Source: a virus
IMG/VR virus record: IMGVR_UViG_3300047481_001126
Location: 1 to 37,406 of that record
Reading direction: 5' to 3' (one strand)
Length of the DNA: 37,406 nucleotides
Shown here: in pieces, positions 8,060-14,848 of the stretch
Layout: each line of letters begins with the position of its first letter
How positions within the stretch are numbered: position 1 is the stretch's first letter
Made by a program: the position numbers and the translations under genes
Notes under the pieces: generated by a model
What the model was told of the DNA's origin: nothing
The model's database searches: none
Seen by the model: the letters and a program-made list of their open reading frames with translations, nothing else

Positions 8060-9465
8060 TGAAAAAATTAATTAAAGAGAGCGGACTTAGAGATATAAAT
8101 AAGTTGGCTAAAAGATACCCAAAGGCTGAAATATATTTTCACCAAGATTTGGATGGTGTAACCACAGCTTTAGCAATGAAAAAATATCTAGAAAACAATG
8201 GTATTAAAGTTGTTGATGCTCACGTAATTCAATATGGCGATAAAGAGTTTGCGGTTAAAAAGAATGACGCTCAGGGCGATACAATGCCTGTTTTAGTTGA
8301 TTTTGCACACGGTAAACCAATGTTTGTTATTCACACGGACCATCATGATAGACAGGCTGGGGCTGAAGATACAAAGTCAACCTCATTCAGAGCTTCTCGC
8401 TCAAACGTAGAAACCATATCTCAAGTAGTATCACCAAAAGATGTTTTTACGCCTGAAGATATACAATTAATATCAATGGTTGACTCAGCCAACTATGCGT
8501 CAAACGAAGTTAGTGTTGATGAAGTAATTTCTTATTTATTTAAATTAGATAAAGACGAATCTTTAGCTAAAAATAAAAGAGCACTTGGTTTAGTCGCTAA
8601 CAAATTACTTTTAGCTTTTAAAAACAAACCAGGGTTTCTTGAGGAACTTGTCTTAAAATCATCACCATCTTTACTTAATTTGGTTATGAACATAAAACGA
8701 ATTATGAAAGAAAAAGGTTATGTTGGTGTTGAAGAGTTAGAAAAAAACAAATTAGCGTATATAGAACAAATGAAAACAAGCCCTAACGTAAATGTTATGG
8801 ATAATATTATTGTTCAATATGGTGGTGGTATAATGACCAAACCTGGTTCTTATGATAGATATACACCATTCAAAAATAATCCAGAAGCCGACTTCTTGGT
8901 TATCGCATGGCCTTTAGGATTGGTTCAAGCTTCATGTAACCCTTTCAAAAAAGAGAGAGAATTAAAAGGTGTTAATTTAGGTGAAATTGCTCAAGAGGTG
9001 TTATCAAAATGGGAATCACAACTAAAAGATAGACAAATACCTTTATCAACTATTAAATGGATATCCGAATCATCTAAAGATTTTGGTGGTGAGTCAGTAG
9101 GTTTTACATTTAGAGATTTTGTTGCACTTTATGGAGATAGTTTTAAAACTATGGATAGTGGAAAAGAAATTCTAACTTATATTGGTAAGATAATGGAAAA
9201 ACCATTTACAGAATTAAGCGATGAAGAAATGAGTGTTTTAGACAAAGTAACTATAAATGCTTGGGATTTAATACAGTCGAATAGTGGTGGTCACAAATGT
9301 ATTACCAACATTTCAGGTTTAAATTATTTAGGTAGGTCAAATAGACCACCACAAGGTAAATACAAATACAACCCTGAGTCTGATGATGCACCTTACGTTA
9401 AGTTCACCAAGATGATACAAAATGAATTTGTTAAGGTTTTACAAGAAAAGATTAACTCTAAATAA
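8059..9465 (+). CDS. Tagged DHH/DHHA1-family phosphoesterase
   Basis: The 468-residue protein starts with the shared tag MKKLIKESGLRD and then shows DHH-superfamily motifs: FHQDLDG (DxDG, residues 30-33), a central HTDHHD (92-97) and a C-terminal SGGHK (GGH at 410-412) of the DHHA1 substrate-binding half. DHH enzymes are Mn-dependent phosphodiesterases or exonucleases (RecJ, NrnA and cyclic-dinucleotide hydrolases). The spacing between halves is longer than in NrnA. Start and upstream stop share one base (TAATG), so it is translated with the preceding tagged gene from the late-type box at 6928. The combination suggests an enzyme packaged in the virion; substrate unknown. Confidence 0.82.
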   Translation: MKKLIKESGLRDINKLAKRYPKAEIYFHQDLDGVTTALAMKKYLENNGIKVVDAHVIQYGDKEFAVKKNDAQGDTMPVLVDFAHGKPMFVIHTDHHDRQAGAEDTKSTSFRASRSNVETISQVVSPKDVFTPEDIQLISMVDSANYASNEVSVDEVISYLFKLDKDESLAKNKRALGLVANKLLLAFKNKPGFLEELVLKSSPSLLNLVMNIKRIMKEKGYVGVEELEKNKLAYIEQMKTSPNVNVMDNIIVQYGGGIMTKPGSYDRYTPFKNNPEADFLVIAWPLGLVQASCNPFKKERELKGVNLGEIAQEVLSKWESQLKDRQIPLSTIKWISESSKDFGGESVGFTFRDFVALYGDSFKTMDSGKEILTYIGKIMEKPFTELSDEEMSVLDKVTINAWDLIQSNSGGHKCITNISGLNYLGRSNRPPQGKYKYNPESDDAPYVKFTKMIQNEFVKVLQEKINSK

Positions 9466-9802
9466 ATCTTAAGGTATCACCACTTTCAATGGAGTACTTT
9501 TTACAAGTACCACCATCAACTTCTAATACTAAGTCACCTTCACCACAATAATTTTCACAATTTTCAGAATTACAAGGTTTACAATTGTGGTGTATTTTTG
9601 TTATCGTATTGTTTTTTATGAAAATTATATCTAAATCAATAATACAATTTTTCATCCAAAAACAATGTTGACCTGGCTCCATAATAAATAACATACCATC
9701 AAAAGATGAATCAAATTTTCTACCCATCATTCCTTTTGATATATCTTTTCCAGTAAAAACAGATTTTACTTTAAAAGTTTTACTATTTATATTTATTAAC
9801 AT
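9458..9802 (-). CDS. DUF192 family protein
   Basis: The 114-residue sequence matches DUF192: SKGMMGRKFDSSFDGMLFI, CFWMKNCIIDLDIIFI and a late EVDGGTC. Unlike typical bacterial members it has no signal peptide, and it carries an added Cys cluster (CKPCNSENCENYC) in the middle that could bind metal. It converges on the DHH gene with an 8-nt overlap of coding ends. A TATTTATC box lies 3 nt before its ATG. DUF192 has no established biochemical role. Confidence 0.85.
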   Translation of the reverse strand: MLININSKTFKVKSVFTGKDISKGMMGRKFDSSFDGMLFIMEPGQHCFWMKNCIIDLDIIFIKNNTITKIHHNCKPCNSENCENYCGEGDLVLEVDGGTCKKYSIESGDTLRFI

Positions 9803-9805
9803 ATT

Positions 9806-9813
9806 GATAAATA
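9806..9813 (-). promoter_or_regulatory. TATTTATC late-type box of DUF192 gene
   Basis: Minus-strand TATTTATC ends 3 nt before the ATG at 9802, the same short spacing as at 1673, 24756 and 30787. Confidence 0.45.
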
Positions 9814-9822
9814 TCGATTCAA

Positions 9823-10248
9823 ATGGAAATAGTTAAAAGGTACTCTGGTGTTTTAGTTAAACATGACGATAAAGTTCTGTTATGTAAAAGAAATAATGAA
9901 GGTTCATTACCTGGCGCGTGGTCAATACCCGCGGGTAAAATTAATAATGGTGAGTCACCTTATGATGGTGCTATTCGTGAATTTTACGAAGAAACTAATA
10001 TCAAACCTGAAACTAAATTAAAACTTGTTGGGTTTATAAATAGAACTAATAGAGACGGCTCTAAAAACAAAGGGTTAATGTATGTTTTTTTAATGGAGGT
10101 TGATGAAAAAATTAATCCTGACTTAAAAAACGCTATTGACGGTGATGAACACACCGAGTGTGGTTATTTTGATGTTAATAATATACCTATAGAAGACAAA
10201 AATGACCAACTATATAAATTAATTTTAAAAATTTTAACAAAAGATTAA
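9823..10248 (+). CDS. Nudix hydrolase
   Basis: The Nudix box is complete: G38 x5 E44 x7 R52 E53 xx E56 E57 (GKINNGE...REFYEET). Flanking strands LLCKRNNEG and GAWSIPAG are typical of the MutT-like fold. At 141 residues it has normal length. Nudix enzymes hydrolyse nucleoside diphosphate-linked compounds; which one is not readable here (nucleotide pool cleaning or mRNA decapping are both known in phages). It is divergent from the DUF192 gene with a 20-bp gap. TATTTAT copies at 9784-9797 inside that gene could drive it. A strong terminator follows about 70 nt downstream. Confidence 0.92.
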   Translation: MEIVKRYSGVLVKHDDKVLLCKRNNEGSLPGAWSIPAGKINNGESPYDGAIREFYEETNIKPETKLKLVGFINRTNRDGSKNKGLMYVFLMEVDEKINPDLKNAIDGDEHTECGYFDVNNIPIEDKNDQLYKLILKILTKD

Positions 10249-10267
10249 ACTTTTTAAAAAATTGTGA

Positions 10268-10275
10268 TATTTATG
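10268..10275 (+). promoter_or_regulatory. Orphan TATTTATG late-type box
   Basis: TATTTATG lies 20 nt after the Nudix stop and about 43 nt before a strong terminator, with no convincing gene between. If active it would give a short RNA of about 75 nt. Confidence 0.3.
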
Positions 10276-10317
10276 TGATACACAGCCAAACCCCTTTCTT
10301 TAATGGTTGAAATACTT

Positions 10318-10359
10318 AAAACCCCAAAAGTGTAAAAACTTTTTGGGGTTTTTTATTTT
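10318..10359 (+). terminator. Strong terminator before smpB
   Basis: A perfect 12-bp stem AAAACCCCAAAA / TTTTGGGGTTTT with an 11-nt loop, followed by TATTTTTTTT. It separates the Nudix unit from SmpB. Confidence 0.85.
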
Positions 10360-10365
10360 TTTTAC

Positions 10366-10373
10366 TATCTTTG
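10366..10373 (+). promoter_or_regulatory. TATCTTTG host-type promoter of smpB
   Basis: TATCTTTG fits the Bacteroidetes -7 consensus TAnnTTTG. It ends 5 nt before the ATG at 10379, so the start of transcription should fall on or beside the start codon. Confidence 0.6.
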
Positions 10374-10378
10374 TTGTT

Positions 10379-10816
10379 ATGAAGTCATCAGTCAACATAG
10401 TTAATAAAAAAGTTAGTCACGAATATTTCTTCGTAGATACTTTTGTTGTTGGTATAAAACTGATGGGTTCTGAAGTTAAATCAATACGTGATGGTAAAGT
10501 TTCACTTGTGGACGCTTATTGTTATTTTAATCAAGGTGAATTGTTTATTCGGGGTATGAATATACCTGAATATAAACAATCATACACTCACGAACCATTG
10601 AGAGAACGCAAACTTCTTCTTAAGAAAAAAGAACTTGTAAAGTTACAAAAAGAACTTATTAAGGGGTTAACTTTGGTTCCTTATAAAATTTTTACAAATG
10701 ATAGAGGTTTGTTAAAGGTTGAAATAGTTTTAGGTAAAGGTAAAAAGTTATACGACAAGAGAGAAAGTATAAAAGAAAAAGACATTAATAGGGATTTAAT
10801 GAGGCAAATTAAATAA
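10379..10816 (+). CDS. smpB: SmpB, tmRNA-binding protein
   Basis: The 145-residue protein aligns along nearly the whole family: NKKVSHEYF, GIKLMGSEVKSIRDGK, a central HEPLRERKLLLKKKEL, GLTLVPYK and the signature GKGKKLYDKRESIKEKD. SmpB binds tmRNA and brings it to stalled ribosomes. ATG 10379 is preferred over an in-frame ATG 72 nt upstream because that codon lies before the terminator stem. The C-terminal tail after the DKR motif (EKDINRDLMRQIK) is of roughly normal length. No tmRNA is seen in the window, so it would use host tmRNA or one elsewhere in the phage. Confidence 0.95.
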   Translation: MKSSVNIVNKKVSHEYFFVDTFVVGIKLMGSEVKSIRDGKVSLVDAYCYFNQGELFIRGMNIPEYKQSYTHEPLRERKLLLKKKELVKLQKELIKGLTLVPYKIFTNDRGLLKVEIVLGKGKKLYDKRESIKEKDINRDLMRQIK

Positions 10817-10823
10817 TTTGTTG

Positions 10824-10831
10824 TATATTTG
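10824..10831 (+). promoter_or_regulatory. TATATTTG host-type promoter box
   Basis: TATATTTG (TAnnTTTG) lies 20 nt before ATG 10852, between the smpB stop and the next gene. Confidence 0.5.
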
Positions 10832-10851
10832 TATTAACAAAGACCTAAACA

Positions 10852-11586
10852 ATGACCAATAGTAAATTAACCAAAGAACAATACTTAAAATCGTATAGAA
10901 ATGCTAAAGCTCGTGTTATGGATGGCGTTAACAGAAGGTCCAAAGAACACAGAGACAGAGAATCGGCCTTTCAAAAATACTTCGATGAAATGTTAAAGAT
11001 TTCACCTGATTTTGAATTAATTAAGGATGAAAGGGTTGATGAATTTCCCATTTTTGTAGATGGATTCCCTGTTGAGAGAATTCCTTTGAAATACTTTGAT
11101 TTAACTATTAAGTATGTTGGTAAGTTACCTGAGGAACATTTTAGAAACCGTATTTGTATTGAAGTTTGTGAACATCATGTAAGTCATAGAGGTTCTTGGA
11201 GGTCTACAAATGAAGGATACAAAGTTAGAACTAACATTGATTATAACGAAAGTCCTTATTACAAGTCAGGAAGAACTGTGGCTAAAAAAATTATCGAACA
11301 CGTTGAAACTCTATTTCGTCAGGAAAACTTAAAAAAAGAACGAGAAGATATTAATAAACGAGCCTATAAAGAACTTTCCGATAAGTTTCCATATAAATTT
11401 ATTAGAACCAATTCTAGAAGTTTACAACCTAGTACATTTGTTGTGGAGAATGCCAACCAAACACACATTACTTTATCATACAATTATAGTCCAGTTGAAG
11501 ATGTAATTACCTTTAAAGTTATTAAAGTTGAGGTTCCTAATAACATTGGGTTAGAAAATTTGGTAGAATCATTAGGTAAAGTCTAA
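10852..11586 (+). CDS. Hypothetical protein (244 aa)
   Basis: The protein starts MTNSKLTKEQYLKSYRNAKARV. The first ~50 residues are helical and basic. The middle has a His-containing stretch (EVCEHHVSHRGSWRS, about residues 104-118) and residues 150-185 are a charged helix. I do not recognise a family. Its own TATATTTG promoter and a host-type box before the next gene place it among the early-type genes. Confidence 0.7.
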   Translation: MTNSKLTKEQYLKSYRNAKARVMDGVNRRSKEHRDRESAFQKYFDEMLKISPDFELIKDERVDEFPIFVDGFPVERIPLKYFDLTIKYVGKLPEEHFRNRICIEVCEHHVSHRGSWRSTNEGYKVRTNIDYNESPYYKSGRTVAKKIIEHVETLFRQENLKKEREDINKRAYKELSDKFPYKFIRTNSRSLQPSTFVVENANQTHITLSYNYSPVEDVITFKVIKVEVPNNIGLENLVESLGKV

Positions 11587-11595
11587 AATTTTATT

Positions 11596-11603
11596 TATCT
11601 TTG
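11596..11603 (+). promoter_or_regulatory. TATCTTTG host-type promoter box
   Basis: TATCTTTG lies 19 nt before ATG 11623. Confidence 0.55.
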
Positions 11604-11622
11604 TATAACAATTAAGTCAGAT

Positions 11623-11898
11623 ATGAACACAGTAGTATATAAAATCAGAATCGAAAACGAAAAATTCGGAACCCTTTTGAATGAAACATTTGTGGATGGA
11701 ACACAGTTCAAACTGTTCCTAAAAATGGTTCAAGGATGTTTGGAACTCAAGGAAAATCTAACGTTCTTCAACGGAACTGATTTTCTAATCAACATACCAT
11801 TCCGTTTTTTAGAAGACTCTATCGTTGTTACTACAACCAATGAGTACGAACTTGCGGACCACATGAGAAGTAAAATTGAGGCTTTGGTGACTAAATAA
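11623..11898 (+). CDS. Hypothetical small protein (91 aa)
   Basis: Starts MNTVVYKIRIENEKFGTLL. Predicted alpha/beta, with a mid helix (FKLFLKMVQGCLELKENL). No known motif. It has its own TATCTTTG promoter and is followed 10 nt later by the MGTNYY-type gene, likely on the same transcript. Codon choice is slightly more C-rich than in its neighbours (for example ttc and aac). Confidence 0.65.
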   Translation: MNTVVYKIRIENEKFGTLLNETFVDGTQFKLFLKMVQGCLELKENLTFFNGTDFLINIPFRFLEDSIVVTTTNEYELADHMRSKIEALVTK

Positions 11899-11908
11899 AA
11901 TATATATT

Positions 11909-12400
11909 ATGGGAACTAATTATTATAGGGTACCTAAAGTAGACGAAGTAAACTCTCGTTTTCAAAAATTGCATATTCGATTACAGGAGATGGATAGGTG
12001 GTGTCCTGGTGAAATTCAAAGAGGGTATCGCTCAATCACAAATCCTGAATCTCAATGGGAAAATTTAAATCCTTGGGAAGAACTTACCGAAGGTATGTCA
12101 GTTCATTTAGGTAAAAGAAGCGGTGGATGGAAATTCTCTTGGAACTTCCATAAAAACAAATACTATTCAAATAAAGAAGAACTTTTAAAATTTATTAGAA
12201 GTGGTAGAGTTGTTGATGAATACGGTGTTGAACAACCAGTTGAAGAGTTCATTGAGATGGCTTTAAATTGGTGTGTTGATGGTTGGGATGTTAAAACCTA
12301 TTATGAAAGAAACCCAACAACTCACTATGTTGATTACACCAAGTACCATGACACATATGTGGATGGTTTAAGGGTTTCGTCATCCACTGAGTTTAGTTAA
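11909..12400 (+). CDS. MGTNYY-type phage protein (163 aa)
   Basis: The start MGTNYYRVPK and the later SVHLGKRSGGWKFSWNFH match a small family seen in many phages and some bacteria, in which MGTNYY opens the protein and HIGKSSGGW-like residues follow a zinc-ribbon Cys cluster. Here that Cys cluster is missing: only two cysteines are present (CPG and NWCVDGW), so the metal site has probably been lost. Function is not established for the family. It shares a transcript with the preceding 91-aa gene and ends just upstream of a run of hairpins. Confidence 0.75.
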   Translation: MGTNYYRVPKVDEVNSRFQKLHIRLQEMDRWCPGEIQRGYRSITNPESQWENLNPWEELTEGMSVHLGKRSGGWKFSWNFHKNKYYSNKEELLKFIRSGRVVDEYGVEQPVEEFIEMALNWCVDGWDVKTYYERNPTTHYVDYTKYHDTYVDGLRVSSSTEFS

Positions 12401-12490
12401 TCGTGTTTCCTTATTTAGAAAAATAAGGTGGTGGAACCGTCGACTAATCTGGTCGGCCCCAAATCAGGAGACTTCGGTCTCCTTTTTTTG
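12401..12490 (+). ncRNA. Possible structured RNA of three hairpins with terminator
   Basis: Three hairpins follow one another: CCTTATTT-agaa-AAATAAGG (12409-12428), GTCGAC-taatctg-GTCGGC (12439-12457, with a 7-nt loop) and AGGAGAC-ttcg-GTCTCCT (12466-12483), the last followed by seven T. The 3' hairpin is a good terminator. The other two could be a structured 3' UTR of the preceding gene or a separate small RNA. No T-arm or CCA end is seen, so it is not a normal tRNA. Confidence 0.35.
12466..12490 (+). terminator. Terminator with UUCG loop
   Basis: A 7-bp stem AGGAGAC / GTCTCCT closed by a TTCG tetraloop and followed by TTTTTT. It ends the 11623-12400 transcript. Confidence 0.85.
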
Positions 12491-12498
12491 TTTTCAGA

Positions 12499-12506
12499 TA
12501 TTTATT
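12499..12506 (+). promoter_or_regulatory. TATTTATT late-type promoter box
   Basis: TATTTATT lies 14 nt before ATG 12521, the same spacing as at 6950 and 14849. Confidence 0.5.
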
Positions 12507-12520
12507 AATAAACTATTAAA

Positions 12521-12838
12521 ATGGGTAAAGATATTATATTAACCGAAAAACAACTTGAAAAGTTAATTAACGGTGTTAAAGATGGTAGAATTGTTGAGAA
12601 TCATGAAGAAGGTTCTTACATGGCTAAAAAACAATTATTCACTATAGCTATTATGGCTTACAAAATGTGGGAAGAAATGGAAGATGGTGAGCAGTTAGAA
12701 GATTGGATGGAATCTAAGATTGCCCAAGCTGAACAAAGTATTACATCAGTTGTTAAAACATTTATGTATGATGAACTAGTTGATGATAGTGGTGGTATGG
12801 GTAAATTAAACTACGATGAGATTGTTATAGGTAAATAA
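12521..12838 (+). CDS. Tagged virion-type protein (105 aa)
   Basis: Starts MGKDIILTEKQLEKLING, the shared tag with LTE|K. After a short link comes a helical domain (MAKKQLFTIAIMAYKMWEE...LEDWMESKIAQAEQSI) that resembles a helical module I recall from marine-phage virion proteins, where AKxQL...MxDxxQLEDWxxSKI recurs. The protein is acidic and ends DEIVIGK. Its late-type box and tag support packaging in the virion; this is inference. Confidence 0.75.
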   Translation: MGKDIILTEKQLEKLINGVKDGRIVENHEEGSYMAKKQLFTIAIMAYKMWEEMEDGEQLEDWMESKIAQAEQSITSVVKTFMYDELVDDSGGMGKLNYDEIVIGK

Positions 12839-12860
12839 TTTATCATAATATTTTACAATT

Positions 12861-12900
12861 AAAAACCTTTGTATTATAATTTATACGAAGGTTTTTTTTT
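12861..12900 (+). terminator. Terminator abutting the next start codon
   Basis: A 14-bp stem AAAAACCTTTGTAT / ATACGAAGGTTTTT (one T-G pair) is followed by T's that run directly into ATG 12901. A TTTACA (12852-12857) and TATAAT (12875-12880) pair, 17 nt apart, lies within or beside the stem and could serve the next gene. Confidence 0.7.
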
Positions 12901-13824
12901 ATGAGTAAAATTATTGTAACTGGCGGTTTGGGGTTTATAGGTTCACACTTTATTAATTATGTGAATGAAAACCAAGATGATGAAATTATATTGATTGATA
13001 AAATCACATACGCCGCAAATCCTAATAATATTAGAAAAAGTGTAAAATTTTTACAAAAAGATATTTGTGATGTAACATCAGAAGAACTTGGTGAATATGA
13101 TTATATTGTTAATTTTGCGGCTGAATCTCACGTGGATAACTCAATTAGTAACGGATTACCATTTGTAAGAACAAATGTTGAAGGCACTTTTAATTTAATT
13201 GAAGTTGCTAGAAAAAATAAAAACCTAAAAAAATTTATTCAGATATCTACGGATGAAGTTTATGGTGACATGGATGATTATCCTGGATATAAAATTGCTA
13301 ATGAAGAATCACCCTTAATTGGTAGTTCATATTATTCGGCAACTAAATTGTCTTCAGATATGTTAGTGATGGCTGCGGGTAGAACATACAAGTTACCGTA
13401 CTTAATTACTAGAACTTGTAATAACTACGGTGAAAACCAACATAAAGAAAAATTTGTACCAAAAATTATCAATTCAATTAAAAACGGAATCGAGGTTCCT
13501 GTTTATGGTGACGGAAATCAAATTAGAGAATGGATTCATGCCGATGATAATGCTAAGGCAATTTATAAATTACTTAAATCTGATTACGTAAATAAAATTT
13601 TTAATATTGGAACTGGTGAGCGATATACCAATAACGAAATAGTGTCAATGATTAGTGAGTCTTTAGGTAAAGATGTTAAATTTAAGTATGTTGAAGATAG
13701 GTTAGGTCATGATAGGAGATATAGCCTAGATAGTGGTAAGTACATGAATATTTTTGGTGATATTCAGAATATAACATTCAAAGAATGGATAAAAGAAACG
13801 ATAAATAAAATTAAAAATAAATAA
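12901..13824 (+). CDS. rmlB: dTDP-glucose 4,6-dehydratase-like (RmlB)
   Basis: An extended short-chain dehydrogenase: NAD-binding GGLGFIGS at residues 8-15, NFAAESHVDNSI, ISTDEVYGD with the family's Asp-Glu pair, and the catalytic YSATK (Tyr145, Lys149). REWIHADDNAKAI and FNIGTGERYTNNEIV are also typical of RmlB. The enzyme makes dTDP-4-keto-6-deoxyglucose, the first committed step to rhamnose and related sugars. At 307 residues it is somewhat shorter than the usual ~340. With RmlC downstream it could modify host or virion surface sugar; RmlA and RmlD are not in the window. The start codon touches a terminator T-tract. Confidence 0.9.
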   Translation: MSKIIVTGGLGFIGSHFINYVNENQDDEIILIDKITYAANPNNIRKSVKFLQKDICDVTSEELGEYDYIVNFAAESHVDNSISNGLPFVRTNVEGTFNLIEVARKNKNLKKFIQISTDEVYGDMDDYPGYKIANEESPLIGSSYYSATKLSSDMLVMAAGRTYKLPYLITRTCNNYGENQHKEKFVPKIINSIKNGIEVPVYGDGNQIREWIHADDNAKAIYKLLKSDYVNKIFNIGTGERYTNNEIVSMISESLGKDVKFKYVEDRLGHDRRYSLDSGKYMNIFGDIQNITFKEWIKETINKIKNK

Positions 13825-13825
13825 A

Positions 13826-14047
13826 ATGGAATCAAAACAAAACAGATTAAGTGCTGCATTGTCAGCTAAGTATCATGCGGAAATGATGGACGCAATTGCT
13901 AGACTTGAAGTCTACATTAATAATCCTGTTGCTATAGGTGAACACCCACAATTCACTGAAGAAATGGATAAAATTGTGGAACAATATACCAACGCAAGAG
14001 ATAAAGCTGAAGCCTTAATGGTTATGATGGCTGAAATTAATTCATAA
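13826..14047 (+). CDS. Small helical protein between rmlB and rmlC (73 aa)
   Basis: Starts MESKQNRLSAALSAKYHAEMM, one base after the rmlB stop, and ends two bases before the rmlC start. It is almost entirely helical (a likely two-helix hairpin), with no membrane segment. Not recognised. Its position inside the sugar operon may be chance, since genes here are packed regardless of function. Confidence 0.7.
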   Translation: MESKQNRLSAALSAKYHAEMMDAIARLEVYINNPVAIGEHPQFTEEMDKIVEQYTNARDKAEALMVMMAEINS

Positions 14048-14049
14048 TT

Positions 14050-14556
14050 ATGGAACAGGGTTTTAAAATAAAAAATAACGTATTTGTTGACCACAGAGGT
14101 ACCTTTGCACCTCTATCTTTATATTCTTTAGATAAAGATTGGATTCAAAGTAATGTTAGTTTTAACCCTAAAAAAGGTACTTTTAGAGGGTTGCACTTTC
14201 AATTAGGTGATTTTGCTCAGGCAAAACTTATTAAGGTAATTACAGGAATGATTATTGACTTTATTGTTGATATTAGAATTGATTCACCACATTATTTAAA
14301 AGTTTATGAATTTATTGTAACCCCTGGCGAAGAATTATATGTCCCTAGAGGATATGCTCATGGGTTTTTAACTACCGAGGATAACACGGTTGTTCAATAT
14401 TTGGTGGACAATATTTATAGTCCCGAAAACGAAGGTTCTATTTATTGGAAAGAATTCCCTGAAATAGTTGACACAATAAAAGAATACCAAGATGGTGTTT
14501 TAAATGAGGGTGAACTTATCATATCTGAAAAAGATTTAGTTACAAAAAATTTTTAA
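14050..14556 (+). CDS. rmlC: dTDP-4-dehydrorhamnose 3,5-epimerase-like (RmlC)
   Basis: A 168-residue cupin with RmlC signatures: FVDHRGTF, FNPKKGTFRGLHFQ (likely catalytic His49), LIKVITG, FIVDIR, YVPRGYAHGF and a late YSPENEGSIYWKE. The family epimerises carbons 3 and 5 of dTDP-4-keto-6-deoxyglucose. Length is close to the usual ~180. Together with RmlB it gives dTDP-4-keto-L-rhamnose; the final reductase would have to come from the host or another phage gene. A related sugar epimerase activity cannot be excluded. Confidence 0.88.
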   Translation: MEQGFKIKNNVFVDHRGTFAPLSLYSLDKDWIQSNVSFNPKKGTFRGLHFQLGDFAQAKLIKVITGMIIDFIVDIRIDSPHYLKVYEFIVTPGEELYVPRGYAHGFLTTEDNTVVQYLVDNIYSPENEGSIYWKEFPEIVDTIKEYQDGVLNEGELIISEKDLVTKNF

Positions 14557-14559
14557 TTA

Positions 14560-14826
14560 GTGTTAGAGAAATTATTTAAAGTTAATGAAGGTAAAAACAT
14601 ACTAATTACCATACCAAACCAAAAGGAAAAATTAAATATAAGTTTGGTTGGAAATACTATTGAAAAAAATGGACTAACAATAGTAACCGTTAAAGTCAAT
14701 AATAGAGATGAATTTAAACAGTTAACTGATAATATAATTAAACACTACATAGATAAAGAAATGAAATACCACCTTAAACTGTATTCGATTGATAATCTTG
14801 AATTAATATATTTTGAAATTACATAA
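14560..14826 (+). CDS. Hypothetical small protein (88 aa), GTG start
   Basis: The frame opens at GTG 14560, three bases after the rmlC stop, and no ATG gives a better start. The protein alternates beta-prone stretches (NILITIPNQKEKLNISLV, LTIVTVKV) and a helix (DEFKQLTDNIIKHYIDKEM), ending LELIYFEIT. No family recognised. The late-type box for the next gene begins at the base after its stop. Confidence 0.6.
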   Translation: MLEKLFKVNEGKNILITIPNQKEKLNISLVGNTIEKNGLTIVTVKVNNRDEFKQLTDNIIKHYIDKEMKYHLKLYSIDNLELIYFEIT

Positions 14827-14834
14827 TATTTATA
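14827..14834 (+). promoter_or_regulatory. TATTTATA late-type promoter box
   Basis: TATTTATA begins at the base after the preceding stop and lies 14 nt before ATG 14849. Confidence 0.55.
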
Positions 14835-14848
14835 GATAAAATATTAAG

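Noticed and set aside
9784-9797. Two TATTTAT copies as certain promoters of the Nudix gene
   Set aside because: They lie in the coding start of the divergent DUF192 gene, where Asn/Ile codons produce the same bases; kept only as a possibility.
10307-10378. N-terminal extension of SmpB (upstream ATG at 10307)
   Set aside because: The 24 added residues are encoded by the terminator stem and T-tract; the promoter lies downstream of that ATG.
12429-12466. tRNA based on a 7-nt loop hairpin
   Set aside because: No acceptor stem, D-arm or T-arm around it; the stem is only 6 bp with one G-T pair.
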